Below the pieces are notes generated by a model. It was not told the DNA's origin, did no database searches, and worked only from the letters and a program-made list of their open reading frames with translations. DNA of 64,000 nucleotides from an uncultured Coriobacteriaceae bacterium (GTDB taxonomy: Bacteria > Actinomycetota > Coriobacteriia > Coriobacteriales > Eggerthellaceae). Location: positions 1-64,000 of the forward strand of contig URQU01000002.1 in NCBI GenBank assembly GCA_900550055.1, read 5' to 3'. How positions within the stretch are numbered: position 1 is the stretch's first letter; each line of letters starts with the position of its first letter. Below, piece after piece: positions 17,746-25,792 of the stretch. Both the position numbers and the translations under genes were made by a program.

Positions 17746-18657
17746 TTACGGCTGCGGGATCAAAACGGGGAACTCGGACAGCTTCGGCGTCCCGATGCGC
17801 AGCGACACGTCGACCTCGCACGGCTCGCAGCCCTGGCTCACCTCGACGTCGCTTTGCACGGACATGTACATGTACGTTTCCACGGCATCCCAACCGGTGA
17901 TGCGCATCAGCAGACGCTGCAGCTCCTTCGAGCCGTTCATGAGCGCCTGCTCGTAGTGGGTGCCACAGCAGTTCACGTACCACTTACCGTCGGGGCCGAA
18001 GGTCTCGAGCACAGGCCAGTTCAGCTCGAAATCCTTCACCAGCTGCACGCGAACGGTGATTTCAGCGGGGATCTCGATGCCGGTGCCGCACAGCTCGGCG
18101 TCGCCCATGGTGGCGTGCACGTCGCCCATCTGCAGAAGCGCGCCGGGGACGCGCACGGGGAAGTACAGGCGCGTACCCTTGGTGATCTTCTTGTTGTCCA
18201 TGTTGCCGCCGTGGCTGCCCACGAAGCCGTCGATGACGTCGGGGCCGGACGGCGCGGTGCCGATGACGCCGATCATGGGGTTGATCGGGAAGCTGACCTG
18301 GTTGAACGTGGCCATGCCGTCCTTGATGGGGATCTTCTTGGTGCGATATCCGGTGGTCTCGAACAGCGGGCCGCAGTGATCGTCGGTGGCGATGGTGCCC
18401 TCGTCGGCCACCTTCACCTCGTAGATGTCGACCACGAGCACGTCGCCGGGCTCGGCGCCCTCGATGTAGACAGGGCCCGCGGCGGGATTGGCGAAACCGT
18501 ACGTGTAATCAAGGTCGGCCATGGTGGTGTTCTCATCGGGAATGCGGTTGCTGAAGCAGTCCTGCGTGTTGAACTGCAGCACCTCGCCGGGCTTGGCCGT
18601 GGCGCAAGGCTTGTTGTCCTTGGAGAATTCGTAAACCTGATCGGTGATGATCTGCAT
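17746..18657 (-). CDS. Acetamidase/formamidase family amide hydrolase
   Basis: Members of this family (PF03069) hydrolyse short amides such as formamide or acetamide to ammonia and the acid. The 303-residue product starts MQIITDQVYEFS. It contains AEPGDVLVVDI, HCGPLF and GSHGGNMDNK, a conserved metal-site region, and ends at normal family length. AAGGGGGCATC precedes the start at 18657. A promoter with TGGCAT and TACAAT 17 bases apart (18736-18731 and 18713-18708, minus strand) lies 51 bases upstream. The real substrate is not known from sequence; an amino acid permease gene lies downstream. Confidence 0.88.
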   Translation of the reverse strand: MQIITDQVYEFSKDNKPCATAKPGEVLQFNTQDCFSNRIPDENTTMADLDYTYGFANPAAGPVYIEGAEPGDVLVVDIYEVKVADEGTIATDDHCGPLFETTGYRTKKIPIKDGMATFNQVSFPINPMIGVIGTAPSGPDVIDGFVGSHGGNMDNKKITKGTRLYFPVRVPGALLQMGDVHATMGDAELCGTGIEIPAEITVRVQLVKDFELNWPVLETFGPDGKWYVNCCGTHYEQALMNGSKELQRLLMRITGWDAVETYMYMSVQSDVEVSQGCEPCEVDVSLRIGTPKLSEFPVLIPQP

Positions 18658-18707
18658 GATGCCCCCTTCTTCATGGTAGCGAACACGGCTTGCCGCCGTT
18701 TCGAGCG

Positions 18708-18736
18708 ATTGTACGCCAACGGCAGCAGGTATGCCA
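18708..18736 (-). promoter_or_regulatory. Predicted promoter of the amidase gene
   Basis: On the minus strand TGGCAT (18736-18731) and TACAAT (18713-18708) are separated by 17 bases. Confidence 0.5.
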
Positions 18737-18892
18737 TGGCAGGCGAGGGCCCGGCGGAGCGAGCCCGGCTGCTGGAGCAAAGGCGGAGAAGGGAAAGGGC
18801 GTGTCGCGGGCGCTGCGCTTCCTCGTCGGAAAGCCCGACGTCCAGCGCAAAGATGACGGATAAAAGAAAAGCGCGCGGTGCGAAAACGGCAA

Positions 18893-18932
18893 ACGCAAAA
18901 AGGCGTGCCCCGCATATGCGAAGGCACGCCCT
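18893..18932 (-). terminator. Terminator of the yedE-tusA-DUF3343 operon
   Basis: GGCGTGCC (18902-18909) pairs with GGCACGCC (18923-18930). On the minus strand it is followed by TTTTTGCGTTTG, about 30 bases after the DUF3343 stop. Confidence 0.8.
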
Positions 18933-18960
18933 TACGACGCGTTATATAGGCACATGAGGC

Positions 18961-19200
18961 TCACAGCTCGAGCACGACGGCCTGCTCGAGCTCGATGCCG
19001 CTGCGCTGCGCCAGCGAATCCAGCAGCTCCGCCGCAGCCTCGGGCTCGAGCCATGCCATGCCGCAACCCGCGGAAAGCTGCCGCGGGATGGGCGCAAGGC
19101 GGCCGCGAAGGCCCCCGCCTACGGCCGCCTGCTTGAAGGCGAGCGCGTCAGTGGTGGTATGGAACGACGCCACCGCAGTCTTCACCTTCCGCCGCGCCAT
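18961..19200 (-). CDS. DUF3343 protein (putative Se/S carrier)
   Basis: This 79-residue protein matches the DUF3343 family, often annotated as a putative Se/S carrier-like protein because of its genomic neighbours. It has a conserved C-terminal-half cysteine in AGCGMAW (Cys46) and an N-terminal FHTTTDAL motif. Its stop lies at the end of a minus-strand operon after tusA-like and yedE genes, with only three bases between tusA and this gene. A role in handling reduced selenium or sulfur is inferred from context. Confidence 0.8.
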   Translation of the reverse strand: MARRKVKTAVASFHTTTDALAFKQAAVGGGLRGRLAPIPRQLSAGCGMAWLEPEAAAELLDSLAQRSGIELEQAVVLEL

Positions 19201-19203
19201 GGG

Positions 19204-19410
19204 TTAGGCGATCTCGATCACGAAATCGTCGCCGACGCGCTGCGCCGTCGCCGTGCGCTTGCGCTTCTTCGCCAGCGAGCAGATGTTATCGCGCGCCACG
19301 GTGTTGCTCACCGTCACCTTGATGGGCTCGGAGCCGCCCTTCTTCATGGCGTTCATGGTCAGGATGACCGGTTCGGGGCAGGAGAGCCCTCGGGCGTCAA
19401 CTTCGATCAT
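19204..19410 (-). CDS. TusA/YedF-type sulfurtransferase-like protein
   Basis: This 68-residue protein has the SirA/TusA signature DARGLSCPEPVI, with the sulfur- or selenium-accepting Cys11. Family members relay persulfide sulfur, and YedF-type members are linked to selenium metabolism by gene neighbourhood. It sits between yedE (52 bases upstream) and DUF3343. The start at 19410 has AAAGGACTTCCA upstream. Confidence 0.9.
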   Translation of the reverse strand: MIEVDARGLSCPEPVILTMNAMKKGGSEPIKVTVSNTVARDNICSLAKKRKRTATAQRVGDDFVIEIA

Positions 19411-19461
19411 TGGAAGTCCTTTCGGTAAATGAACTGGTGAAATACGCTCGCAGCTTATACG

Positions 19462-20562
19462 CTACGCGGCGTTCTTCTGCTTGCGCACGTTCACGATGGC
19501 AATGACGAACAGCACCGCGATGCAGCACACGAGCACGATCTGGCCCGCAACGCTCGGGCCGCCCAGGACGGCGGCCTTCTCGGCGGTTGCGGCGGAGGCG
19601 GCAACGCCCGCCAGGCCGAAGTTGTGGGCGAAGGCGGCGCCGATGAGCATGCCGACGAAGGTGACGGCGGCGTCGCAGGAGCCCTGGCCTGCCAGGGTCA
19701 TCTGGCGCAACGGGCAGCCGCCGGCCAGCGTAGCACCGAAGCCCACGGCGTACAGGCCCAGGATATTCCACAGGTGCTGGGAGTGGGCGATGGGCTGGCC
19801 ATCGAAGCTGAGCTTGAAGCCGCCGGTGGCCAGGTTGAACACCACCATGACCACGAACAGGCCGGCGATGGGAAGCATCAGGTCGAAGTCGCGCATGAGG
19901 AAGATGTTGCGGACGGAGCCGGCGAAGCAGATGCGGACCTTCTGCGCTAGGGCGCCGATCACGAGAGCGGTCACCAGGGCGATGAGCACGGGAGCGTGCT
20001 TGGAACCCGGGCCGGCCTGGCTGACGGCGAACACGCCGGCGAAGACGCTGATGCACAGGCCGATGATCAGCAGCGCGGGCAGGACGGCGCCGGCCGTCTT
20101 GTTCGTGTCATGCTCGCGGCCCAAGGAGTAGCCCTTCTTCAGGAAGAACGTGCCCGTGGCAACGCCCAGGACGAAGCCGATGAGGCCGACCCAGGCGTTC
20201 AGGTCGCCGGCAGCCATGCGCAGCACCATGCGAAGCGGGCAGCCCAGGAAAATGAGGGCGCCGATCATCATGATGAAGCCCAGGACGAATCGGGTCATGG
20301 GGGAAGAACCAGCCGTGGAGCGATACTCGCGCGTGGCCAGGGCGATCAGGAACGAGCCGACGACCAGGCCGACGACCTCGGGGCGGAAGTACTGCACCGT
20401 CTCGGTGGTCTGCAGCTTCATGGAGCCCGCCATGTCGCGGATGAAGCACGCGGCGCACATGGCCATGTTGGCGGGGTTGCCGGAGAAGGCCAGAAGCGCC
20501 ATTCCGAGGCCGACCAGCACGCCGACCAGGGCCAAGCCCTTTTTGCTATTGAGGAAATCCAA
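19462..20562 (-). CDS. yedE: YedE family putative selenium transporter
   Basis: YedE/YeeE proteins are membrane importers for reduced sulfur species; the YedE branch is predicted to carry selenium compounds. The 366-residue protein has about nine to ten membrane segments and two copies of the family GCPxR signature: GCPLRMVLRMAAGD and GCPLRQMTLAGQG. A cysteine pair (MCAACFIRD) follows the first membrane segment. It leads the operon yedE-tusA-DUF3343. Selenophosphate synthase is not in the window. The start MDFLNSKKGLAL at 20562 follows AAAGGGACTTCC. Confidence 0.9.
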   Translation of the reverse strand: MDFLNSKKGLALVGVLVGLGMALLAFSGNPANMAMCAACFIRDMAGSMKLQTTETVQYFRPEVVGLVVGSFLIALATREYRSTAGSSPMTRFVLGFIMMIGALIFLGCPLRMVLRMAAGDLNAWVGLIGFVLGVATGTFFLKKGYSLGREHDTNKTAGAVLPALLIIGLCISVFAGVFAVSQAGPGSKHAPVLIALVTALVIGALAQKVRICFAGSVRNIFLMRDFDLMLPIAGLFVVMVVFNLATGGFKLSFDGQPIAHSQHLWNILGLYAVGFGATLAGGCPLRQMTLAGQGSCDAAVTFVGMLIGAAFAHNFGLAGVAASAATAEKAAVLGGPSVAGQIVLVCCIAVLFVIAIVNVRKQKNAA

Positions 20563-21115
20563 GGAAGTCCCTTTCTATATGTAAAGATGAATCGTTCGCA
20601 TTCGATCCTCCGTCGCGCATGCGCACGCACGGGCTGTAAGCCCGCGGGGACGACAAGGCAGAACACGCCCAAAACGCCATTCGAAACGGAAAACAATGCA
20701 AGCCGCGTCAAAGCGCGGCGAAATCGACGCCTAGCAGAATGCGTCGGATGCGGGCAGAAAGCCCGTGGCAGAATGATCGCGCTAGCAGAATTTGCGCAAG
20801 CAATGCCGTATTGTAAGAAGAGGTTGCTTCCCTGTCAAAGGCGGCAGGCGCTAATCCTCCCCGAGCGGCAGGAAGGGCGTTTGCGCAAGCGTCGCTCATA
20901 AGGTTTGCCGAGGAATCGCCCATAGGGTCCTCACGGCATTGCCGCAGCCTCGCCTATAGGGTTCCGCTGAATCGCCTGCGAGATGCCGCGGAATCACCTA
21001 TAAGGTCCCCATATCTTCGTCGCAGCCTCGCCTGTAGGGACCCCTTTAGCGTTGCCAAGCCGTCGTACCGAAGCGCCATCCAATTGTGAAGGTTCTGTGA
21101 TAGGAAAGCATTTGC
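20563..21115. other. Intergenic region between yedE and tRNA-fMet
   Basis: About 550 bases without a supported gene. It contains two CTAGCAGAAT repeats near 20733 and 20783 and a degenerate 78-bp tandem repeat at 20914-21045. The yedE promoter should lie near the left end. Confidence 0.5.
20914..21045. repeat. Degenerate 78-bp tandem repeat with ATAGGGTCC motifs
   Basis: Two imperfect units start at 20914 and 20992. Each carries two copies of a TCRCCYATARGGTCC-like motif separated by a GCAGCCTCGCC segment. A further motif copy, CTCATAAGGTT, precedes the first unit. Confidence 0.6.
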
Positions 21116-21144
21116 TTGCATCACGGCGGGATGACGCGTATAGT
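21116..21144 (+). promoter_or_regulatory. Promoter of tRNA-fMet
   Basis: TTGCAT (21116-21121) and TATAGT (21139-21144) are separated by 17 bases, about 48 bases before the mature tRNA 5' end. Confidence 0.75.
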
Positions 21145-21198
21145 TCTTTCTCGCAGCTTTTCCGAAACATTCAGTTCCGCGAAAAGCGGGTCACATAT

Positions 21199-21275
21199 TG
21201 CGGGGTGGAGCAGTCTGGTAGCTCGCCGGGCTCATAACCCGGAGGCCGTAGGTTCAAATCCTGCCCCCGCGACCA
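21199..21275 (+). tRNA. Initiator tRNA-fMet (anticodon CAT)
   Basis: The 77-base sequence has the anticodon loop CTCATAA on a stem with three consecutive G-C pairs (GGG/CCC), the hallmark of the initiator. The T-arm is GTAGGTTCAAATCCTGC and ACCA is encoded. Position 1 (T) faces G72, so the first pair is weak, as expected for an initiator. Confidence 0.95.
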
Positions 21276-21284
21276 ATCGTTATC

Positions 21285-21320
21285 GCATGCCAGAGACTAT
21301 TTTCTCTGGCATGCGTTTTT
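21285..21320 (+). terminator. Terminator of tRNA-fMet
   Basis: The 11-bp stem GCATGCCAGAG (21285-21295) with CTCTGGCATGC (21304-21314) is followed by GTTTTTG. Confidence 0.92.
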
Positions 21321-21490
21321 GTTTGTTGAGGGTTGTCGAAAGACCTTGGAGCCGAATTGGAGCCGAATGGGTCGAGAAGGGGCAACCAGATTTGCCCTCT
21401 GCAAGCACGAATGACCACTGTTGACCAAGGAGCCGAATCGTCGCCGAAGTGGATTTGAGGCGAAACCGGGCAAAGATTGACTAGGTCTGA

Positions 21491-21523
21491 AGGTTCGAGT
21501 AGGTTCTAGCAAGGTTCGAGTAA
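21491..21523. repeat. Repeat array 1 (GGTTCGAGTA units)
   Basis: Three contiguous 10-11 bp units read AGGTTCGAGT, AGGTTCTAGCA and AGGTTCGAGTAA. The same unit recurs at 23381-23420 and 23478-23509, so the AlbA_2 gene is bracketed. Confidence 0.75.
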
Positions 21524-21567
21524 AATGAGCCGCAATTGGCCTGGCCGCAAAGCCCAGGACCACCGAG

Positions 21568-21595
21568 GGCAGGGGAAGTCCCCTGCCACTTTTTG
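21568..21595 (+). terminator. Intrinsic terminator upstream of the AlbA_2 gene
   Basis: GGCAGGGG (21568-21575), an AAGT loop and CCCCTGCC (21580-21587) are followed by ACTTTTTG. No plus-strand gene directly precedes it, so it may be a remnant from a lost gene or may insulate the island. Confidence 0.75.
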
Positions 21596-21907
21596 CACGA
21601 AGGCTTTTGGTTCTTGAGATTTCCCAGATAAATGGAGAGTCGCAGGGACCGGGACCCGCGATACCGCGGGCGCTCCCGACCTCTACTTCCTAACCTCCCA
21701 GCGGGAGCGGCTTTCATAGAGAACGATAACACACGGTGCAATCTCATGGCGACAAGTGCTTTCCAAAGAAAAGACCCGCCGGTGTGCATCGTTGAGAGAC
21801 CAGGCGGGTTTACTGTCGCCGATGATATCACAGGCCGGCTCATGTGATTACGCAGAGGGAAATAGGCACGGTAGTATAATTCTCAGAACTGGTTCAAAGG
21901 AGCTCGC

Positions 21908-23347
21908 ATGCAACTGCCGATAACAGTAGATTCCCCAGAGGTTTTCGCTTCCGAGAAGGAGACCTATTACTTCGACCGCAAGAGCGCGCGCAAAGATGCT
22001 GCCGAGATCGCTAAGCATATCGCTGCCTTTGCGAATGCAGCAGGGGGCAAGCTTGTTATCGGAATCGAGGATGACGGAACGATAACCGGATTCAAGAGGG
22101 ACGGTGCCCGTGAGATTGAGGATTTCAAGCAGGCTTCCATAGTGGATTGCGTGCCTTCTCCGGTTGTTTCCTGTCGCGAGATACCTACCACTAACACAAA
22201 CGGCGAGGATGATCTAATTCTCGTTCTTGACGTTGCTGCCTCGACCGACCATGTTATCGCCAGGAAGAAGGACAACGAGGTCTTTCTGCGCCAGAGGGAC
22301 AAAAGCGTAAGGCTCGACCGCGAGCAGGTTCGTGCTCTCGAGTACGACAAGAACCAGCGCAACTTCGAGGAAGAAGTCTGCGTTCGTTCGTCCCTTGATG
22401 ATGTTGACCATGAGGTCCTAGTTCGGTACAAGGCATTTCTCGACACCGACGTTAGCGACGAACAGTTGCTTCGCAGCAGGGGATTCCTTGTCGACGGCCA
22501 TTTGACGAATGCCGGCGTTCTTCTGTTCTCGGAAAACCCAACGCGGTTTCTTCCATGTGCCAGGGTGCGGGTGCTTAAATATGAAGGCAGCGCAAAGGCA
22601 ACAGGAAGCCGGATGAACCTTGTTAAGGACCGGACGTTCGACGGCCCCATTCCGCGTGTCATCGACGAGGCGAAGACGATGATATCCGCCCAGCTTCGTG
22701 AGTTCCAGTTCCTGGGTGACGATGGGGTATTCAAGGTGATTCCCGAATATCCGGAGTTTGCCTGGTTCGAGGGACTGGTCAACGCCGTCACCCATCGCAA
22801 CTACGCTATTTCCGGTGATCATATCCGGGTCTCCATTTTCGACGACAGGATGGAGATTCAGAGCCCGGGAAAGCTTCCCAATATCGTCACCTTGGACAAC
22901 ATGCGCAATACTAGGTATTCGCGAAATCCTGGTATCGCCCGCGTTTTGGCGGAGATGGGTTGGGTCCGAGAGCTCAACGAGGGCGTTCAGCGAATCTACG
23001 ACGAGATGCAGAGTTTTTTCCTGAATGACCCCATTTTTACCGAGCCAAACGACGCATCAGTCATGCTCACGCTTGAAAACAGCATTACCTCAAGGGCGAT
23101 GCGTCGCGATGATGCGCTTGCAGGAAATATCGGCCAAGATGTAATCGATGAGCTAAGCGAATACGAGCTTGCTGCATTGCAGTACATCTACGCAAAAGGA
23201 AGCATAACCGTTAGGGAGCTTTGCTCTCAGCTCAATCGAAGCGTAAAAATTGCGAGGCCGGTGCTTCGCGGACTCGCCAACAAAGGCGTTATCGTCTGGC
23301 ATGGGTCAAGCCCAAAAGACCCCTCACAGCATTACACGCTCAAGTGA
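21908..23347 (+). CDS. AlbA_2 (Schlafen-type) / HATPase regulator-like protein
   Basis: The 479-residue protein has an N-terminal AlbA_2 domain (about 10-135; EKETYYFDRKSAR and FANAAGGKLVIGIEDDG), a central HATPase_c_4 GHKL-type domain (FEGLVNAVTHRNY followed by MEIQSPGKLP) and a C-terminal winged helix (about 415-475). This architecture is the COG2865 group, annotated as putative transcriptional regulator or ATP-dependent helicase-like; the true role is unsettled and members occur in mobile and defence-linked islands. The start at 21908 follows AAAGGAGCTCGC, with TATAAT at 21875-21880. Base composition is visibly less GC-rich than flanking core genes. Confidence 0.85.
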   Translation: MQLPITVDSPEVFASEKETYYFDRKSARKDAAEIAKHIAAFANAAGGKLVIGIEDDGTITGFKRDGAREIEDFKQASIVDCVPSPVVSCREIPTTNTNGEDDLILVLDVAASTDHVIARKKDNEVFLRQRDKSVRLDREQVRALEYDKNQRNFEEEVCVRSSLDDVDHEVLVRYKAFLDTDVSDEQLLRSRGFLVDGHLTNAGVLLFSENPTRFLPCARVRVLKYEGSAKATGSRMNLVKDRTFDGPIPRVIDEAKTMISAQLREFQFLGDDGVFKVIPEYPEFAWFEGLVNAVTHRNYAISGDHIRVSIFDDRMEIQSPGKLPNIVTLDNMRNTRYSRNPGIARVLAEMGWVRELNEGVQRIYDEMQSFFLNDPIFTEPNDASVMLTLENSITSRAMRRDDALAGNIGQDVIDELSEYELAALQYIYAKGSITVRELCSQLNRSVKIARPVLRGLANKGVIVWHGSSPKDPSQHYTLK

Positions 23348-23380
23348 GCTTGCCCAATGCAGGGCTAATTTTACTGAGCT

Positions 23381-23420
23381 GGTTCGAGCAGGTTCGAGTA
23401 AGTCCTAGTAGGTTCGAGCA
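23381..23420. repeat. Repeat array 2 (four phased 10-mers)
   Basis: Four directly abutting 10-mers read GGTTCGAGCA, GGTTCGAGTA, AGTCCTAGTA and GGTTCGAGCA. They begin 33 bases after the AlbA_2 stop. The 10-base period places all units on one DNA face. Confidence 0.8.
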
Positions 23421-23477
23421 AAGGGGCTTCATCTTGCCTTAACCAAAGGGCACGAGGCTAGCTTACTCGTTTTTACC

Positions 23478-23509
23478 GGTTCTGGTAGGTTCTAGTAAGG
23501 TTCGAGTAA
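23478..23509. repeat. Repeat array 3 (three units)
   Basis: The units are GGTTCTGGTA, GGTTCTAGTAA and GGTTCGAGTAA. They lie between array 2 and the 3' end of the convergent zinc-ribbon operon. Confidence 0.75.
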
Positions 23510-23559
23510 GGACACCTACTTCCGAATGACGGTTTTCGCGATGTTGATAGCCGCCTTCG

Positions 23560-23745
23560 CTACTTCAGGGCCTTTTTCTTGATGACAGGTACAACTTTGG
23601 GTGCCACCGCTTTGACGGCCAACGCGCCTGTTCCAAGAACTCCCACTGCTGCTCCCTTTTCCTTTGCTTGAGCACGGTGGTATTCGCAGACGGGTACCTT
23701 GGTTCCCTCGGGAAGCTCTTTTTTGCAGATGACGCACCTACTCAT
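23560..23745 (-). CDS. Small zinc-finger membrane-like protein, unknown function
   Basis: This 61-residue product begins MSRCVICKKELPEG. It has a short Cys/His zinc motif (CVIC near residues 4-7, then VCEYH at about 19-23) and a Gly/Ala/Val-rich hydrophobic segment (about 31-52) ending in a lysine-rich tail, suggesting a single membrane span or amphipathic helix. The start overlaps the stop of the preceding zinc-ribbon gene by eight bases (ATGAGTAG), implying translational coupling. No family is recognised. It lies in the low-GC island. Confidence 0.65.
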   Translation of the reverse strand: MSRCVICKKELPEGTKVPVCEYHRAQAKEKGAAVGVLGTGALAVKAVAPKVVPVIKKKALK

Positions 23746-24829
23746 CGGATGCCCCTTCGTTCTCTTCTTCGCCCGATAGGAGTTCCTTTGGCTCCTCGGG
23801 AGGCTCAAGCTCCATAGTCTTGACGGATTTCGCTATGACATGAAAACCGTTGACGATTTGTCCGCGATCCTCGTTGCTAAAGCTGTTAATTTGCAGCAGG
23901 ATTTGCTTGTCGTCCAGCTTGTTCGAGAGGACAAACCCCTTGAACTGTTCGAGGGACAACCTTGCTGCGTCGTCTTCGCCAAGAAGACTGTACGCGGCAT
24001 ATTCCGTACGCGACATCATGGCGATGGCGGTAAGCGCGGTCATGGCATTATTTCCTGCCAGGCCTTTGGCTTTCGAGCTGCCCTTGCCTTTGAGGAGCTT
24101 GACCTGAACTTTGAAGTTCTCTTCAAGCAAACAACGCGCTTCGGTTGCATCGGCAGCGATGCTGAGCATTTTGAGTTCGCGTAAACGGGCGCCTTGCATG
24201 AGAGCGGCTTGTTGCAGCTGTGCCCAGACGCTGTTTGCCTTTGCAATTCTGTCCGCTTGACCTTCGAGGCGAAGAGCGCTGACTTCTTCGGAGACGGCCT
24301 CAATCTTGCGCATCATTTCGTTTATGTTGGCTTGATTTTGCACCGCATAGACGGTTGGCAACATGTCCTTCGGAACGTCTTCGGTGTGGATACGTGCCTT
24401 TTCGTAAACCTGTCCGTTGTCTACGCGACGAAGCTGGGGAAGCAGCTCGCCAGATTTTCTCTCGACGCTGAAGACGAGTTCGCCCTTCTTCATCAGCTCT
24501 TCAGCCTTCTTTGAGAAATCGGCAGCGTACTTGTTTTCGCTGCGGCCGATTGTCTTCATGATGGCTTCGTAGATGACTGGTGCGAACTGCGCCATACGTT
24601 CTGCGTCGGTAAGGAATTCGACAATCTTTGCGTTGTCCTCGGGTTTCAAGAGATTTATTCCGTTATCAAAGACGGAGGCTTGGGGGATTATCACCTTGGT
24701 GGGCTGCGTCGCGGGAGGCATGGCGCTTAGGGGCATCAGGGCATCTTCGCTTACGCAGCCGCAATAAGGGCATCGCTTCGCTTTGTCTGAAATCCTGGTA
24801 CCACACTCGGGACAGGTAGCCATTGCCAT
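23738..24829 (-). CDS. Zinc-ribbon protein with helical body, unknown function
   Basis: The 363-residue protein has an N-terminal four-cysteine zinc ribbon (CPECGTRISDKAKRCPYCG, about 6-24), then a long, mainly helical soluble region with a probable coiled coil near 165-205 (MMRKIEAVSEEVSALRLEG), and an acidic C-terminal tail (EPPEEPKELL onward). A short hydrophobic patch (NAMTALTAIAMM) is near residue 260. It is coupled to the following 61-residue gene. Function is not recognised. It could be island cargo such as a phage-response or regulatory factor, but nothing in the sequence proves this. Base composition is below that of the flanking core genes. Confidence 0.7.
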   Translation of the reverse strand: MAMATCPECGTRISDKAKRCPYCGCVSEDALMPLSAMPPATQPTKVIIPQASVFDNGINLLKPEDNAKIVEFLTDAERMAQFAPVIYEAIMKTIGRSENKYAADFSKKAEELMKKGELVFSVERKSGELLPQLRRVDNGQVYEKARIHTEDVPKDMLPTVYAVQNQANINEMMRKIEAVSEEVSALRLEGQADRIAKANSVWAQLQQAALMQGARLRELKMLSIAADATEARCLLEENFKVQVKLLKGKGSSKAKGLAGNNAMTALTAIAMMSRTEYAAYSLLGEDDAARLSLEQFKGFVLSNKLDDKQILLQINSFSNEDRGQIVNGFHVIAKSVKTMELEPPEEPKELLSGEEENEGASDE

Positions 24830-24839
24830 AACTGCTCTC

Positions 24840-25130
24840 GCTTTCTGTTCGCGCTGTTACGGTTAATTCTATCGTTGAACTGACTGCAAGATGCGGATAC
24901 GAGGACAGTTTGGCGTGATGCTGGGGCGTGTGGTTCCAGCCGGCGGCCTTGAACTCGAAGGCGTCTATCTCGCAGGGGTGGGTGCCTTCGAAAACTTTGG
25001 CGGTCTTGCCGGTCTTGGCCCAGCAGACGCCTTGGAAGTCAGCCGGATCGGGGCTGGCAGACCAATGCTTGCAGTGAGCGCAGTCGTGCTCGCCCTTGTA
25101 GGGGAACATAAAGCCCTCCAGCTTGGCCAT
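24840..25130 (-). pseudogene. Cysteine-rich fragment overlapping the integrase end
   Basis: A frame opening MAKLEGFMFPYKGEHDC runs out of the integrase C-terminal region in another frame and encodes CAHCKHW, GVCWAK and HPCEID, a plausible small Cys/His domain. The frame then continues without sense into the zinc-ribbon gene, so any real gene here is shortened or broken. The AMAKLEGF stretch could instead be the original integrase C-terminus, displaced by a frameshift. Confidence 0.3.
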
Positions 25131-25792
25131 CGCTCCGGTCTAGCACCTTGATGTGTGTGGGCGTAGATTTGCAGCAAGACGTCGGGCTTGGTGTGGCCGG
25201 TGAGCGACTGCGCGGTAGAAGTGTCCACGCCGCAGTTCACGATGAGGATGGTGGCGAAGGTATGCCGCATGGTGTGCAGCGTGGCAAACTCGGGTACGCC
25301 CAAGCGGTCGCGGTTGTTGCGCCACCAGCGCTCGTAGGCGGACGACAGGATGTGCGTCCCCTTGGAGTTGTGGCAGATGGGGCGGCCCTTTGACCAGCGT
25401 AAACCGCGCGCCTTGAAGTAAGCCTGCTGCCTTGAGCGCCACTCAAGCAGTACCGCCTTTGCTGCCGGCATCAACGGTATTGTGCGGGTCTCCTTGGTCT
25501 TGGTGCTCTTGCGCTCCTGGGTGTCGCGCTCCATGGAATGCCTCACGTGCAGGGTGCTCTCACCCTCGTCGTACTCCATCCAGGTGAGCGCCAGCATCTC
25601 GGAAAGCCGCATGCCGGTTGTCATCAGCAGGAACAGGCCCGTCTCGAAGGCATCCATGTCGTGGTCCAACAGGTTGGCCATGACGGCCTCGGCCTGCTCT
25701 ACGGAAAGCGGCTCCTTCTCCTCGGTGTCGCGCTGGGGTGCCCTCACGTCCTCGGCCTTGAAGATGTTGGCATCGACGCAACCCTTGCGACG
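24965..25792 (-). pseudogene. Truncated tyrosine recombinase (integrase) remnant
   Basis: The catalytic half of a phage-type integrase is present. It has arginine in GMRLSEMLAL, HTMRHTFAT (HxxR), GHTKPD and the tyrosine in IYAHTH. In frame upstream, only GCVDANIFKAEDV remains before a TGA at 25795-25793, so the arm-binding and core-binding N-terminus is lost. After the catalytic Tyr the frame continues for about 65 residues with unusual composition, suggesting a frameshift at the 3' end. It marks the right side of the island that begins at tRNA-fMet. It is unlikely to be active. Confidence 0.8.

Larger units (their letters stand above)
21276..21907. other. Intergenic region at the left end of a low-GC island
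   Basis: It holds the tRNA terminator, repeats of GGAGCCGAAT (near 21349, 21360 and 21430), repeat array 1, a second terminator and the promoter (TATAAT at 21875-21880) of the AlbA_2 gene. Short overlapping frames exist on both strands but are unsupported. Confidence 0.5.

Noticed and set aside
21481..21847. Short open frames between tRNA-fMet and the AlbA_2 gene
   Set aside because: They run through a terminator and repeat array 1 and have no ribosome binding site.
23381..23509. Repeat arrays considered as a CRISPR array
   Set aside because: Units are only 10-11 bp and contiguous with no spacers, and no cas genes are present.
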